Of a stretch of DNA of 64,000 nt, positions 36,215 through 48,600 are shown in pieces. Below the pieces are notes generated by a model that did not search any database, was not told the DNA's origin, and was given only the letters and a program-made list of their open reading frames with translations. This DNA is from Euryodendron excelsum (lineage: Eukaryota > Streptophyta > Magnoliopsida > Ericales > Pentaphylacaceae): positions 20,073,501 to 20,137,500 of the forward strand of contig CM065392.1 in assembly GCA_033060915.1 (NCBI GenBank). Reading direction: 5' to 3'. Both the position numbers and the translations under genes were made by a program. Within the stretch, counting starts at the first letter, position 1; each line of letters opens with the position of its first letter.

Positions 36215-36740
36215 CACCGCTGGAACAGCACACTCCGATGGCCAGTGGTCCCTTTTCACAGCAAATGGTCCGTTTTCATGGCCGATGTCATCAACGCTAA
36301 GAATGGAAATTTGAGTGGTTTGACAAAGGGAATTGGTAGTCGTTCTAGCAATTTGATTCTGGGTGTATTTGAAAATAGCAATTTGATTAGGATTTATGCA
36401 GATGCCCTTATGGTCGTCGAGAGTTTGGTCGGCAGGAAAGAAGTCAGAAGAGGTGGTTGCTGGAGAGGGGTGGCTTGTGATGTTTGAAAGGTATTTAAAA
36501 TTTTTTTTTTCCCTGCTGTTATTCTTTGACCCAAAATATCTTATTTTTAAATTGAAAATTTGTTCAAATAAAACTAGGTATCTTAGTTATGTTATGCTTA
36601 AATTCGTAAGGCTGTTTTTTTAAATAAACTCTTACAACGAAGATCAATGTAATTTTTAAAATATGAAGGGAGTTGTCTCGCATTTTATTAATCCTCAAGC
36701 GAGACAGTGTAATTTGTGTAGTTTCTTTTATTGCTTTTTT
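35641..36740. other. Segment unique to the RLP pseudogene copy
   Basis: About 1.1 kb with no counterpart upstream of the intact RLP. It includes a (TC)n microsatellite (36183-36212) in a short GC-richer stretch (36050-36480). ORFs at 36132-36314 and 36245-36487 are short, contain the microsatellite or have no recognisable domain. It may be an insertion, but I see no terminal repeats. Confidence 0.45.
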
Positions 36741-37198
36741 CCCTATCTTTTTTGGATTTTTTTTTCCCTCCATAAATCCAAAAACCATAAATAGCGTAAG
36801 TCCCAAATTATCTAAAACATCAAGTTAGCTCGTTTTCAAACAATCAAGCTAGTGAGAAATCAGAGACTTGTTGTACCTATTTTAGACGGTCAGAAGCTCA
36901 TGTCTCCAAGAATTCAAATCTGTGAAGCCTTCTAAATGTGAACACCCACACAATTTCTGCAATGTGTACAACGACCTCTCCATTGTCTATATGTGCAACG
37001 TCACTCTCTATATTCAATGCAACACCCACACACGACATTATCTAAAGCTTTCATTCGAATTCAATATTTGCCGTATAACACCCACACGCTATATTTGATA
37101 TGTACAACGACTGTCTCTATCTTCAGCGTAACACCCAAACACAGCCTTTCCATATGTACACACACATCAAGATCGGCAACTACAACAAGTGGTGTAAG
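36741..37198 (+). promoter_or_regulatory. Upstream leader of the RLP pseudogene
   Basis: Similar to 47780-48600 before the intact RLP: both contain AAATCCAAAA, then TAGCG(T/A)AAGTC, then TTATCTAAAAC(A/T)(T/C)CAAGTTAGCT. Four copies of an (A)ACACCCA(C/A)AC motif (36944, 37018, 37076 and 37130 region) come before the start codon. Because the gene is broken this promoter is probably a relic, although transcription is possible. Confidence 0.5.
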
Positions 37199-39693
37199 AT
37201 GGGTTGCCTACCCTCGTCAATTTATCAACTGACATCCCTCCTGTTATTTCTCTTATGTTCTCTAGCTAGTTGCTTTTCCTCTGCTGCACAACTTTGCAAT
37301 AATGAAGAGAGCATTGCCTTGCTCCAATTTAAGCAACTGTTTTCCATCAATACATCTTCATCTTCCAATTGTCATCCAAAGATTATTCGTTGGAAAGATG
37401 GCACAGACTGCTGTGCTTGGGATGAGGTCGATTGTGATAATGTGGCCGGTCATGTAATTGGCCTCGACCTCAGTTGGAGCTGCCTGCATGGTACCTTCCC
37501 TTCAAATCCGAATGTGGATCTCTATCAATGTCATTGGCCTCGGCCTCTGTCAGTTTCTGTCCAAATACCATCAGAAGTTTGGCATAGCATTTTCCAATTT
37601 CCAAAATTGCAGATGCTGAGTTTAAGGGGTAACAGAGGACTCAGGTAAAATTCCGAGTTTGAATGGAACTAGTCGCCTTAGGTGGTTGGATCTCTCTTCA
37701 ACAGGTTTCACCGGAGAGCTACCTAGTTCCATCGGCCAGCTGAAGTCCTCGAAGATGCTAGACCTTTCTCAGTGTGATTTCTCAAGTTCCATTCCAAGGT
37801 CAGTTGGAAACATTACACAATTAACTCATCTTGACCTTTCATTTAATCGTTTTAGCGGGAAGATCCCATAATTTCTTTCAGAGTTTGAGAATCTTCTTAA
37901 TTTAGATCTTTCATATAACCAATTTGAAGGGTAAATTCCTACTCAACTTTTTGATAAACTCGCAAATCTAGGACTTTTATGGCTTCAAGGGAACAGGCTT
38001 AGCAGTCAGCTCCAATATTCTTTTTCCAACCTCTCGCATCTTTATTTGATAGATTTGTCAAGCAATCAACTAACGGGTCTCATTCCCTCATCCATAACCG
38101 ACCTTCCAAATCTAGAGTTCCTGCGTTTAGTCTGTAACTCAATCAATGGGACAATACCCTCTTCGTTGTTTAATCTTGTGCGCCTTCGTTATCTCTGCCT
38201 TTCCTCAAATAACTTAAGTGGCACTATTGATCTAGACATGTTTGCAAAGCTTGAAAATCTAGAGTGCCTTTTTCTTTCATCAAATAACTTGAGCGGCACC
38301 ATCGTGTTAGACATGTTTGCAAAGCTTGAAAAACTGCGGTACCTGGATCTTTCAAACAATGGTATATCACTGATCACCACCAACTCCATCCACTCCAATT
38401 TCCACAAACATTGTTTCATTAGCATTGGCTTCCTGCAACATAAGTAAAATTCCTGCATTTTTGGAAACCCAAAAGAAATTGGAGTTACTAGACCTTTCAA
38501 ACAACAAGCTAAATGATGAACTCCATCTATGGATTTGCAACCTTCGTTCCCTTAAGTTTCTTGATTTGTCCACTAATCAAATTTCTGGATTAATCCCAGC
38601 CTGTTTGGGAAACTTCAGTGAAAATTTATTAGTGCTAAATTTGCATAAGAACAATTTACACGGGACCATCCCTCAAACATTTGGATATGCAAGCATGTTG
38701 CAGACACTTGACATTAGCTATAATCGATTGAAAGGGGTGCTTCCAAGATCATTGACGAATTGCAGAACCCTACAGGTTTTGAATCTAGGACATAATTTGA
38801 TTGCTGATGTTTTTCCATTTTGGTTGGAGAACCTACCTGGGTTGCAGGTTCTTGTCTTGCGAGATAATAGGTTCCATGGTCCAATCGGCGAGCCAAGGAA
38901 GAGATTAGCCTTCACCAATCTTGCTATCATTGATGTGTCTCACAACGAGTTTACAGGTATTTTGCCATCAAAATATTTTGAGAGCTGGGATTCAATGATG
39001 ATGGCTGATGAAGACGTATACCAATTGCAATACATGGGAGAGAATAGAGTTTATTATTTTGACTCGATGAACATGATGATTAAAGGAGTTGAAATTGAAT
39101 TTGAAAGGATCCTCACCATCTTCAAAGCAGTTGATTTCTCACATAACAAGTTACATGGAGAGATTCCCTCATCCATTGGAAGATTTAAGTTGCTTCGTGT
39201 CCTAAATCTCTCAGGAAATGGCTTCACAGGTTGTATTCCATTGTCCTTGGTGAATCTAAGCAAGCTCGAATTTTTGGATCTATCACAAAACAAGCTATCT
39301 GGAGATATCCCTCCGCAATTGACAAGCTTGACATTCGTTGCAGCTTTTGATGTCTCACAAAATAATCTAACAGGGCTTATACCACGAGGTGGGCAATTTG
39401 AAACATTTTCAAACATTTCATATGACGGAAATCCTGGCTTGTGCGGGTTCCCGTTGTCAAAGAAATGTGGGAATGTCAAGGTAGCAGAATCACCATCGCA
39501 GTTAAGCAACAATTTTAGTTTGGATGATGATGGCTTTGGGTGGGAGGCAGTGCTAATCGGATATGGATGCGGAGCAGTACTTGGTTTGGTGATTGGAAGT
39601 TTCATAATTCGAGGAAAAGAAGAATGGCTTGTGAGAATTTTTGGTGTCAAAATGCATCAACGGGAGAAGAGATCAAAGAGGGTTAGGTAGCAA
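37199..39693 (+). pseudogene. LRR receptor-like protein, broken copy
   Basis: Same architecture as the intact copy at 48601, colinear over its length. It starts M-G-C-L-P-S-S at 37199 and reads an N-terminal signal, a Cys-paired LRR-N region with D-G-T-D-C-C-A-W-D, many LRRs, the Y-Y-F-D-S-M-N-M-M-I-K-G island motif, N-P-G-L-C-G-F-P-L, one membrane segment and a Lys/Arg-rich tail ending at 39690. Compared with the intact copy there is a 2-bp loss near 37642 (stop at 37646), a nonsense TAA at 37869 (TCA in the intact copy), a nonsense TAA at 37932 (CAA there) and a 1-bp gain near 38400-38425 (stop at 38445). Frames go 2, 0, 1. The long 3' part (38425-39690) is still open. Confidence 0.92.
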
Positions 39694-40292
39694 CATGGAG
39701 GAGCTTGAGACGTTCAAAGTGAAGCAGAACTTGTTTGTAGTAAATGTGCTGTGTAATTAGTCATATAAATTTGATGGAAGTTTTGAAAGGCTCAAGCACT
39801 CTATCCTTTTTCCTTTGACACTTCTTCATGAAAATGTGCTGTGGAATTAGTCAAGACTGGATATTCATCATTTTCTGGCACTTCGATCCTGGTATTCCTC
39901 CAAGCTAAATATTGCTCTCTATCGATTGCTCGTTGCCATCTTGTATGGACAAAAAATAAAATAAAAATGAAGGAATAATAGAAGTAGGAGCGCATTTCCA
40001 ATTTGTTTCCATCCCATTGTGATAGTGACATAGGGGTTTTTTTTTTTTTTTTTTTTTTTTTGTGGGTATGTTCTTTTAATCGAGACTAAGAAAATGATTA
40101 TACATTGAATTGCAGTGTTATGGGGAAACTCCACTTATCACTTAGCCTATAAACAATATCCAAACACCTCTGAATGACTTAGCTCTACCTTCTGTAGAGA
40201 CAGAACAAACAAATCTATCTGGAGGAGATGCCTGGATTAACTTTTTAATTGATTCTGGATATGTTCCATCTCAGTCTAGTTTCCCAGTTGTC
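39694..40292. other. Region behind the RLP pseudogene
   Basis: The first 90 bases match the 3' flank of the intact RLP (both have GTAGTAA(A)TGTGCTGTGTAAT). A near-copy of ATGTGCTGTG(T/G)AATTAGTCA occurs twice here (39746 and 39835), a small local duplication. A T run lies at 40038-40062. No gene is supported. Confidence 0.5.
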
Positions 40293-40660
40293 TGGGTTAG
40301 AATAATTGCATATTTCACTTTTAGGAGGTTTCTTTCGGACATTATTTTCTGTTGTATAGATTCTTTTCTTTTCTTGTATTATGGACTATTGGCAACTTTC
40401 CTTTTTTGCTGGTTTTGGATCTTTATAATTTAGGGTTCCACACTAATAGTAATATTGAGAATTCATTATTCTTATAGTTTTCATGGCATCAGAGCCATTC
40501 GCTTTCTGAGAATTCGTTCTCAGATTTTTTATTTTATACTCAGTCGACATCAGTTCAGGGTCTATTTGGCGTTAGCCAATTTTTGTTACCGGGGCTAGTT
40601 TTGAGCATTATTTTGTGATTTGTTCAATCTGATTTGGACTTGTGGAGTGTGAATCGGTGT
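40293..40660 (+). mobile_element. Ale/Retrofit-like Copia fragment: short LTR and PBS
   Basis: A short LTR-like segment (40293-40483, 191 bases) begins TGGGTTAGAATAATTGC (Ale-type LTRs begin TGTTAGA) and ends GTTTTCA. It is followed at once by TGGCATCAGAGCC (40484-40496), a Copia PBS for initiator tRNA-Met. The leader behind it carries no gag and runs into a (TA)n repeat (40677-40700), so the element is truncated. The start is inferred, the PBS junction is clear. Confidence 0.5.
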
Positions 40661-40949
40661 TTATCACAATTTATGCATATATATATATATATATATATAT
40701 TTGCATATTTAGTTTTTTATACTCTCCCGAAATTTGTTGCATCTTAGCCAAAAATGTATTATATCTAATAACAATGTTATACAAACAAAAAATTTATACA
40801 AAATTTTTAATTAAAATAATGTGTTTTAATGAGAGTTTTATATTTTAAAATAAAATACTCATCATAAAAACTTTAATTTATAAAACTGCAACTGCCATTG
40901 TCATATTATTCTAGTGAGTGCTTCTGTATTAATTTTCGGTAAGTATTTT

Positions 40950-42640
40950 TCAATAAAAAAATCAGATGCTAAGAGTGATTTTCAAGCGTAACGATCAGTT
41001 TGATGCGACATAAACAATTTAATGTAGCTCCTCGTATTATTCCTGCATTAAAGCATCTGTCACATGATGCAACTTCGGTATTGAAAATTTGTCCCACATT
41101 ACAAGTTACTCAAAAATAAAAAAATAAAAATACCTTACCCAATGAAAGACGATAGAATGAATTGGGGCTCCTTTATTTAAATAATATACAACGAGCAGCG
41201 AATCCCATGCTATCGATCATAAATATAAAATTATAAAAAGATAAGTTTTAAAAAAAAGAGGTTTATAAGATCATGTGTTTAAAGTATGATATTAACTCAT
41301 TATGTAAGATATGTTTTTATTACTTTAATAGCCAAAAAAAGAATAATGCACAAAGGACAATTTACGTCATGACTAGTGCAGGTCATATTTTTAATATAGC
41401 TTTGATCTTAGTGTAATTAAGTACATTATTTATAAATTTCAAAGTCAAGTTTATTGAACGATATTCAGAAATGAAAAGAAAAAAATAAAAATTATAAAAA
41501 AAGATTAAGTCTATGCTACTATGTATATTCATCCAATCCATATTAGACTTGAGATCTTATAAATATGTCTAATATCTATCAAGAAAAATAATCATTCAAA
41601 CTAATAACACAATGTTATGATGCTATGCTTTTTAAGTAAATATAAATTAATAATAAAAAGATATTAAAGTTTAGAGGAGTTGATTAAGTTAAGTATGGGT
41701 AAATCTTTTGATTTTATACTCAAATAATGTACATCTATATAATTATTTTTGTAAAATGTTTCTGGACTTTATTTATATCTAATTTCCTAGTCCTTTTCCT
41801 TCCTCTGCTTCTCTTTTTTTTTTTTTTTTAACATTCTCTTGTTTGGGTAAATATTTGATATAATGGAATGAACTTAGACAATATTAAATGAATAAAAATT
41901 TTTAAATGAAACAAAGTGTTATCGATTTATCTTCTCCATTGATTCCTGCTTAATAAGCTTACTAACCTCTTTTATCAAACAAATTATAAGGTTTGATAAA
42001 ATTTAATCCATACAAAATTCAATTAAGTCTAAGACTCAATTTGAATAAAGTTAAAATGCTTTGAAAATAGTATTATTCGTAAAAATTTAAATAGATTGAT
42101 AGATTTAGTTACCATATTTATTATAAATAATCCATAATGCCATGTCTATACTTAGATTTTAAATATTATCTTAAATGACTTTTGAAATTTTCATATTGAT
42201 AAGATAATAATTCAAAAATTTTTGTCATAAAATTAAAAAATCAATGACTTTATAGTATTTATATTTTTGTAATTTTAAAATTTAAAATTTAAAAAAAAAT
42301 CAAGACTTCTAAATTCAAAATCTTCGTGACATTTTATTATAATATATAGAACAAATGGTGTGATACGGATGGAGGATTAGTATAAGCCGAACGAGACAAT
42401 TATATGGGTCAGAAAATGAATGTGGGCCCTCATCTTTGGGACACAATTGTTGACCATACTTAATATACAATTAAAAGGCAGTTGGGATGTTTGATATTAT
42501 ATTAAGAACAAAGGACGAAAACTGAATTGAAGAAGGTATGTTTTAAAGATGGGATTCAAATATCAATCATATTAATGTCAATCATTTCAAAATAATTGAG
42601 ATTCAATCATGAACAAAAATATGATTTTGCTATGAAAAGT
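40950..42640 (-). repeat. Paralogous intergenic block D, inverted and interrupted
   Basis: On the minus strand, 42360-42480 gives the block A/B/C signature (AATTGTGTCCCAAAGATGAG followed by GGGCCCACATT) and 40985-41160 gives TTTGAGTAACTTGTAATGTG, then GTTGCATCATGTGACAGATG. The segment between (about 41220-42350) does not match A-C and is an insertion or diverged DNA. This copy lies between the two RLPs in the opposite direction to the others. Confidence 0.65.
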
Positions 42641-42790
42641 CATCACATTTACAGTTGAACTTTGGCAACCGTCTCCGACCTTACCCACTTCATTATACCA
42701 ATTACGGATTGGATATATTGCTGACGTGATTTAACTACAACTCTGCTGAATTTTTGGCCGGATTTATTGGCCTTGGTCACAATTAAATGC

Positions 42791-42805
42791 ATCTATAAAT
42801 AAGAG
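42791..42805 (+). promoter_or_regulatory. Isolated TATA-box-like site
   Basis: TCTATAAATAAGAGG is a good plant core-promoter match, followed by a purine-rich leader-like stretch (42835-42890). No supported ORF follows within several hundred bases. It may be a relic of a lost gene or an unannotated non-coding transcript. Confidence 0.3.
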
Positions 42806-43503
42806 GCTTTTGAATGAAATTCCTGTGCAGGAGATGAAAGAAAAGTAGAGGAGAGAAAGCAAAATTAAAGAGAGACAGAGGCTCCAAATAAATATTGTGA
42901 GATATAGTCATAATTATATGTTTTTGCCTTATAACATAATAAAATATTGGACGATCTAAAAAATCAATCTTTAATAGTTTCAGAATAACAAATCTGATGA
43001 ATATTTAACAGGTTTAAAGAACTAAAATTTTATATCTTGTATTCGGATAATTTTTTTTTTAGTTTTTTTGTACTTTTTATAAGCTAAAACTAGGAGAAAA
43101 GTAAAAACAAAAAAAAAAAAAAAAGCACAAAAGCAAGAATAAAAATTTTTTTTGCTTATAAATAAAAAAAACTATGTCAAAAAAATTTAAAATATGCTCT
43201 ACCAAACAAACCCTCAATTTTATAACATATTCAATCATAACTCTAATATTTATCCGTTGCTCATTTAGAATGTAGTAGTGTGTTGACGGAGATTGTACCA
43301 CTTCACGTATGGTCGGGATTCCAATTTTTGTTGATGGGGTCATGCAAAAAATTAATGTTAATTTCTAAAAATTATAATAAAAAAAATCTTAATACATTGA
43401 GGCTATGTGCTTTTGCCAAAAATTCAGATGAATGTAATTCTACTATTTTTCTCTAGAAGATTTCACATTTTAAAATTGTCATACAAAAAGTTGTGCAAAG
43501 GTT

Positions 43504-43735
43504 TGTTATTATTATTATTTTTTGCTAATTAGGTGTTCAGGCCAACTTATACTGACCTCTACTAATATTGAGATCTGTGTAGTCTCTCTGTCCCCTACAA
43601 ATCAAATAATTACGAGGCCAAATGTCTTAGGAATAGCCCCGAGAAATTGATAGTGCATAAGAGATTTTGAATATGACATCTTAGAGGGAGTGGACCCTAA
43701 GTCTCAAGTTTTAACCACTAGACCATCCCTTGAGA
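43504..43735 (-). mobile_element. tRNA-derived SINE
   Basis: On the minus strand it starts GGGATGGTCTAGTGGTTAAA (box A-like), has a weaker box B-like ATTCAAAATCTC about 60 bases on, and closes with AAGTTGGCCTGAACACC, a 3' motif I associate with plant SINEs. It ends in an A/AAT-rich tail (43504-43524 on the plus strand is T/ATT-rich). Together these support a SINE of about 230 bases. Confidence 0.6.
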
Positions 43736-44239
43736 TTGCAAAAGTGTATTAACAATTAAACAAATTCTACAAATATGAGTATGTGCAAATATATCATTAA
43801 TTCAACAAATCTATCTATCTAGGGTGCACAACTTTCTTAAAGCTATCAGAGATCTATTCCATGAGCTAACTCACATAATCCATTGGGTAGGTGTAGGAAT
43901 GGCAATATAACTCGATATTTGGGGTCCTCGTCCTGCCACGTTCCTATTGAGATAGGTATAGGTGATGCTAATTGGGGTGGGTCGGGTTTAAAAATAAGGT
44001 GCAATAACCCGCCCGAACTCAACCCTCTCCATTAATGCATATATATTTATATTTTATATGTATATATTTTATTAAAATACGATTATTGTGATTTTTTTCT
44101 TATTTTTGTGATTTTGTTTCTTGTGTTTATTCATGACGTGTTTAAAAAAAATTACTTTCGTAAAGAAGACGAGAAGAAGTGAGACAAGTGTAGAGAGAGA
44201 TTACAATGATAAAACAGGTATAAGATGAAGATCTCCCGA

Positions 44240-44460
44240 TCTAAATCCGCTGCCTTACCATTCCTAAACTCATGCACGCGCCTGGAATATGTGGATTAGT
44301 GAGTTCCTGGCAAAGGCGCAAGCCGCGCAACAAATTCGCGACTTCATCCCAATCGGCGAGCAAATTGACATCAGCTAGGGGGTGCATTCATGAATTCTCT
44401 ACTTCTCCAAATTTAATTCATTCCAATTTGTATTTTATTGGATTACGGACCCCACCTCAT
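44240..44460. other. Short GC-richer segment of unknown origin
   Basis: An island of higher GC in AT-rich DNA with a 63-codon ORF at 44272-44463 that I cannot match to any domain. It may be a transposon or gene fragment. The surrounding 43.7-44.2 kb shows no gene. Confidence 0.3.
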
Positions 44461-44639
44461 TAATACTATTGCATAATTTCAAATTCAAAGGGTAAACTAT
44501 AATTTTGCCTGTCAAACTTTAAACTTAATTTTTAATGTCATCTCTTAACTTTGATTGTTTTTATTTAAATTTTGTATTTTTTAAAACTAAATAAATGTGT
44601 ACAATGTTTTAAAAAAAGTTGAAAAATTAAAGATTAATC

Positions 44640-45110
44640 ACACTTTAGCTCTCTTAACTATGACTAAATGTCATTTTATCCAACAAAACTAAAAATTAAA
44701 TTCAAGCTTATGAGCTTTTCTGGAAAAAATCTATATTAATCTCAAAAACAAAGAGAAAAATGTTTTCATGACTATGAAATGCTATAAACCCTTTCAGAAT
44801 ACCTAAGAAAATGATCACAATCATCTACGAAATTTTACCTTTGCTGACCACTTATTATTAGTCTTGCCAGTATCAAAGATATTGTTAAAATTGTATATTT
44901 GTTAACCAGAGGCAAAACTTAAATTCTAATAGTTTAGGGATACAAATATAACAATTTTTAGTTTAGAGAGTAAAGTAAAACCAAATTCTAGTTTAGAAGA
45001 TTATAATGTAATTAATCTTTAACTTTTCTCACTTATTTTGAAATGTATGATCATATTGACTTATTTTTAAAAGTTGAAGAGCTTTTAAATAAAAAAAAAT
45101 TAAAGTTTAA
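44640..45110 (+). repeat. Second copy of the right part of block A
   Basis: Similar in order to 5430-5890: AAAATGATCRC, CTGACCACTTATTATTAGTC compared with CCGCCAATTATTGTCCTTAC, TTTGTTAACC, AACAATTTTTAGTTTAG and TATTGACTTATTTTTAAAA. No coding content. Confidence 0.65.
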
Positions 45111-45589
45111 GAAGTCATTGAAATCTAAGGCATTAGGGGGACGAATGCTTGTGTACCCTTTGTTATAGTAGGTAGGCAATACTTGCAAGCATTGGTCGTA
45201 TTACAATGAAGTTTAGTGTTTTTAGTAAAGTAATCATATTTAAGAGAAATATGAGAAGCATTTTGATCCTATTATTATACTATTTAGTAGTTTTATAAGT
45301 AATAAAGCTAAAATACAAAATAAGAAATCTATCCTATTGCCTAAGCTCTAACCTTATTATAATACTAAACTATAATCCTATTCATAAAAATAAATTTCCT
45401 AAAATAAAATCTTATTTTCCAAACTAAGATCCAAATTTCACATGAATTGTCGAGTTTTTGTAAAAATAATAATAAGCAAAAACGGTATTAGAAACTCTTA
45501 ATAATATTTACTTTACTAGACTTGATGTTTAAAAAACTTCTCCTAAGATTACATTTTCAAATCAATTCCTAAAAATACCGAGAAATTGC

Positions 45590-45690
45590 ACGTCTTTTAA
45601 CGTGTGCCTACTTGGCCTAGTCTCAATTAGCTCTGAGCTCTTAAATAGTGGGAGACATGGTTGGAATCCTCCAAGAGAGGGTCTAGCCTC
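45590..45690 (+). mobile_element. Possible tRNA-derived SINE head
   Basis: TTGGCCTAGTCTCAATTAG followed about 35 bases later by GTTGGAATCCTCC resembles boxes A and B of a tRNA-like Pol III promoter. The tail is unclear. Confidence 0.3.
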
Positions 45691-46261
45691 TTTTTTTTCA
45701 TTTGTGTTTATGTTCGGAAGCATCCAAAAAAAAAAAATCAAAATTAGCTGTTGAGGATCGTTTTCAAGGTACAACATTAAACAAACTTTAAGGTTATGTT
45801 TGATTGAGGAATGAGGAAATGAAAGACAAGTAATATTGTAAAATTAAAAAATAGTGATAAGTGATAAGTAATACTTAATGTGATGAGAAATTATTTATAC
45901 TATGCTTAGTTATGATTGGATAAATAATATTATTTCGTTAAAATATCACATAAAAATTAAAAATTAATAAAAAATTAATTTTAAATTATAATATAACCAC
46001 TTAATATTATTTTAACTTATTATAATAATAACATAAAGATAAAAATATTATTTTTAAACTTATTCCAAGGGAGGAGATAAGTAATACCACTTTCTCCATG
46101 ATATTACTTATCCCTCATTTTGAGGGATTAATAGTTGGAGGGATGTAATCCTCCATCACTTTTTTTTTTTTTTTTTTTTTGCTAAACATAAGATTAGGTG
46201 GGCTTCAAAGATGATATATCCAATCTTTCACTTTATATCCCCCAACCAAACATGCCCCAAA

Positions 46262-46440
46262 GATTTGTTGGGTGGTCAAGGCTGTGGCTTGGGAGTATGC
46301 TTCCTTCACGGTTTTAGTTCGAAATCTCTTAAGTATTATCAACACTTTTGGACAACTCTCAAGGTCTTTGACAACATAATTACCGATTTACATACGACGT
46401 GGGTATTACATAGGTCCTAAAATTAGTTATGGTGCACAAA
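46262..46440 (+). mobile_element. tRNA-derived SINE head
   Basis: GGGTGGTCAAGGCTGTGGC (box A-like) and TTTTAGTTCGAAATCTC (box B-like) lie about 40 bases apart, the spacing of an internal Pol III promoter. The 69-codon ORF across this region is a shadow. Confidence 0.5.
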
Positions 46441-46609
46441 AACAGGCTCGGTCATAAAATAAAATAAAATAAAAAGTGCAACATTAAAAAGAATTGTTCC
46501 ACGCGTCTGGGTTTTGCTATATCTGTGAGCCTACGACCAATAGTTCAATATTGAATTCCAACTTTTATCGTTGCTAACACACACAAATATATATATATAT
46601 ATATATATA

Positions 46610-47750
46610 TGAATTTTTAACTGAGTAATCAAACAAAATAATTTTATTTGAACACTATATTATAGCAATTGGTTGTTTAGTTTTTGTGTTCAAGTCCTAG
46701 CACATTTGTTTAGATTTTTAAATTTACAAAATAGTAAAATACACTTGTTATCTAATTATTGGTTCTTCTACTTTACATGTAATTATTTGCTGTTTAATCA
46801 ATATGGTAATACCTTTTAGTTCATGTAGTTTACAGGAAAAGTAAATCACATTTTTAAATTGCTAAAAATTTAAAAACACCTTAACTTTTATTTATTCATT
46901 GATCAATCTGGTAATATTTTTTTACAAACCTATGTGAATTAGTTTTATTATTTTTAAGAACCTTAATATTTTAAAGAGCCATGCATCCTTTAAATTTTTT
47001 TTTTTACTTTTTAAGTAACAATTGGTTCAAGTTTCTATTTTAATTTTAGATATTAACTTTTGTTTGACAGATCTTTAGCATGGCTGGATTGATCTTTGAA
47101 CTATTTTTGATGTTTCTAGTGTAGTAAGATTGATCTTTTATGGTGTTTTTCCTATAAATAGTTTGTGTAACTTTTAATGTCTATAAATTTTATTTTTTCT
47201 CATATAAGTATTTGTTATAGTTTTTATGTGGACTCTAATTTAAATGTGGCACAATCAACTCAATTTACAGTTTTTTTTTTATAAATTTGTTAGGCCAAAC
47301 AGTTAACTAAAACCATATTCATTTATGATTAAATCAAAATAAATCAATCGACTATTAAATTTCAGAACATGTTTTTAAATTCTACTTATTCAAATATTTC
47401 ATCAATATCTCTTGGAAGAGCTGAAGTTATCATTTCAATTTTTGTCCATCACTATTGAGTTTTTGGTATTACTTTCATTTAAACTAGCAAGTATTTTTAA
47501 TTTTGAAACGAAAAGCTTATTCTTAATGCTTTAATTTAATATTATACTCTATATCATATACTGTTAATTTGATAGGACTAGACGTAAACATAAGTATGTA
47601 AAAGCGTATATTCAAAATATTAAATTTAACAAAAGCTAGAGTGCACATTCATTAAATATTATACATAATTTGATATTTTAAGCCATTTCCCATGCATAGC
47701 ACCTGTTGTCTTTATTTGCTCTTCAATTTTCTAATCCAACAAAAATATGT
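46610..47750 (+). repeat. Duplicated RLP upstream region, copy 2
   Basis: Collinear with 34370-35640 (see shared strings there). It lies upstream of the intact RLP. A (AT)n microsatellite (46587-46610) marks its left edge. Confidence 0.8.
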
Positions 47751-48600
47751 CTTTTTAATTTAATTTATTTATTTTTTCTTTCTCCCCACAAATCCAAAAG
47801 AAGAAAAAAATAGCGAAAGTCAATATTATCTAAAACTCCAAGTTAGCTTTTCCCAAACCGTCTACTCACTCACAATAGCTTGGTTAGTACAAAGGACATT
47901 TGTTAAACGACCACGTTAGCCATCTCCGGACCTTTTCTAAGGCATTAAGGAATCTCAATTGGCTAAGAAAATCTGTTTTTGGAGATATCCATTTTCCCGC
48001 AAAGATGGTGATCGATCATAGCATCGAAAGCGTTGCTTCTTTCTCACTCAAAGGGTGAGGGTGCTGGGTTGGAATTCCATAGTGAGAAATCAAAGATTTT
48101 GGGTGAACCTATTTTAAACGGTCAAAAGCTTTGTAGATATATCCTAAGAATTCAAATCCTTGAAACTTCAAAATGAATACCATACCATATGAGTAATGCT
48201 ATATAACTAGAATATATAATCAGAAATTATAACCAGAAAAATGTGGTTGAATTATGAGCCTATCACTTTAAAACAAAGAACTCACCAAGATGTATTTTAA
48301 TTACAAAACTGTCACTGCCACATCATTCTGATTCAAAATTTTATATAAAAATTCTGAAAGAATAGTATTTTTCATACAATATTTGGAGTGTAACACCCAC
48401 GTACACAGTTTCTTGAATGTAACACTTTTATCTTCAATCTAACCACCATACATACACTTTTATCTTAAACTTCAAAGTCAAATTTGTGAACTTCCAATTG
48501 AATTCAATGTTGGAGTTTCAACTGGTCAATGTAACACCCAAACACGCCTTTCTATTTATCTTCGTCAAGATCGGCAGCCGGAACAAGAAGTGGGCGAAAG
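47751..48600 (+). promoter_or_regulatory. Upstream leader of the intact RLP
   Basis: Non-coding. The near part holds repeated TGTAACACCCA motifs at about 48390 and 48529 (a shorter TGTAACAC at 48418), also present before the pseudogene copy. The leader immediately before the ATG (GATCGGCA..C..CAA.AAGTGG) is conserved between copies. I could not pick a convincing TATA box. Confidence 0.45.

Noticed and set aside
36132..36487. Two overlapping ORFs with Ser/Leu repeats
   Set aside because: The first is made of a (TC)n microsatellite; neither has a domain or a counterpart upstream of the other RLP.
39054..39650. 198-codon ORF antisense to the RLP pseudogene, and similar antisense ORFs at 49611-49961 and 50652-51068
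   Set aside because: They are antisense shadows of LRR coding sequence; the same pattern appears in both paralogues.
47990..48090. Possible fourth SINE head (GGGTTGGAATTCC)
   Set aside because: No matching box A at the right spacing, and the sequence lies in the RLP leader.
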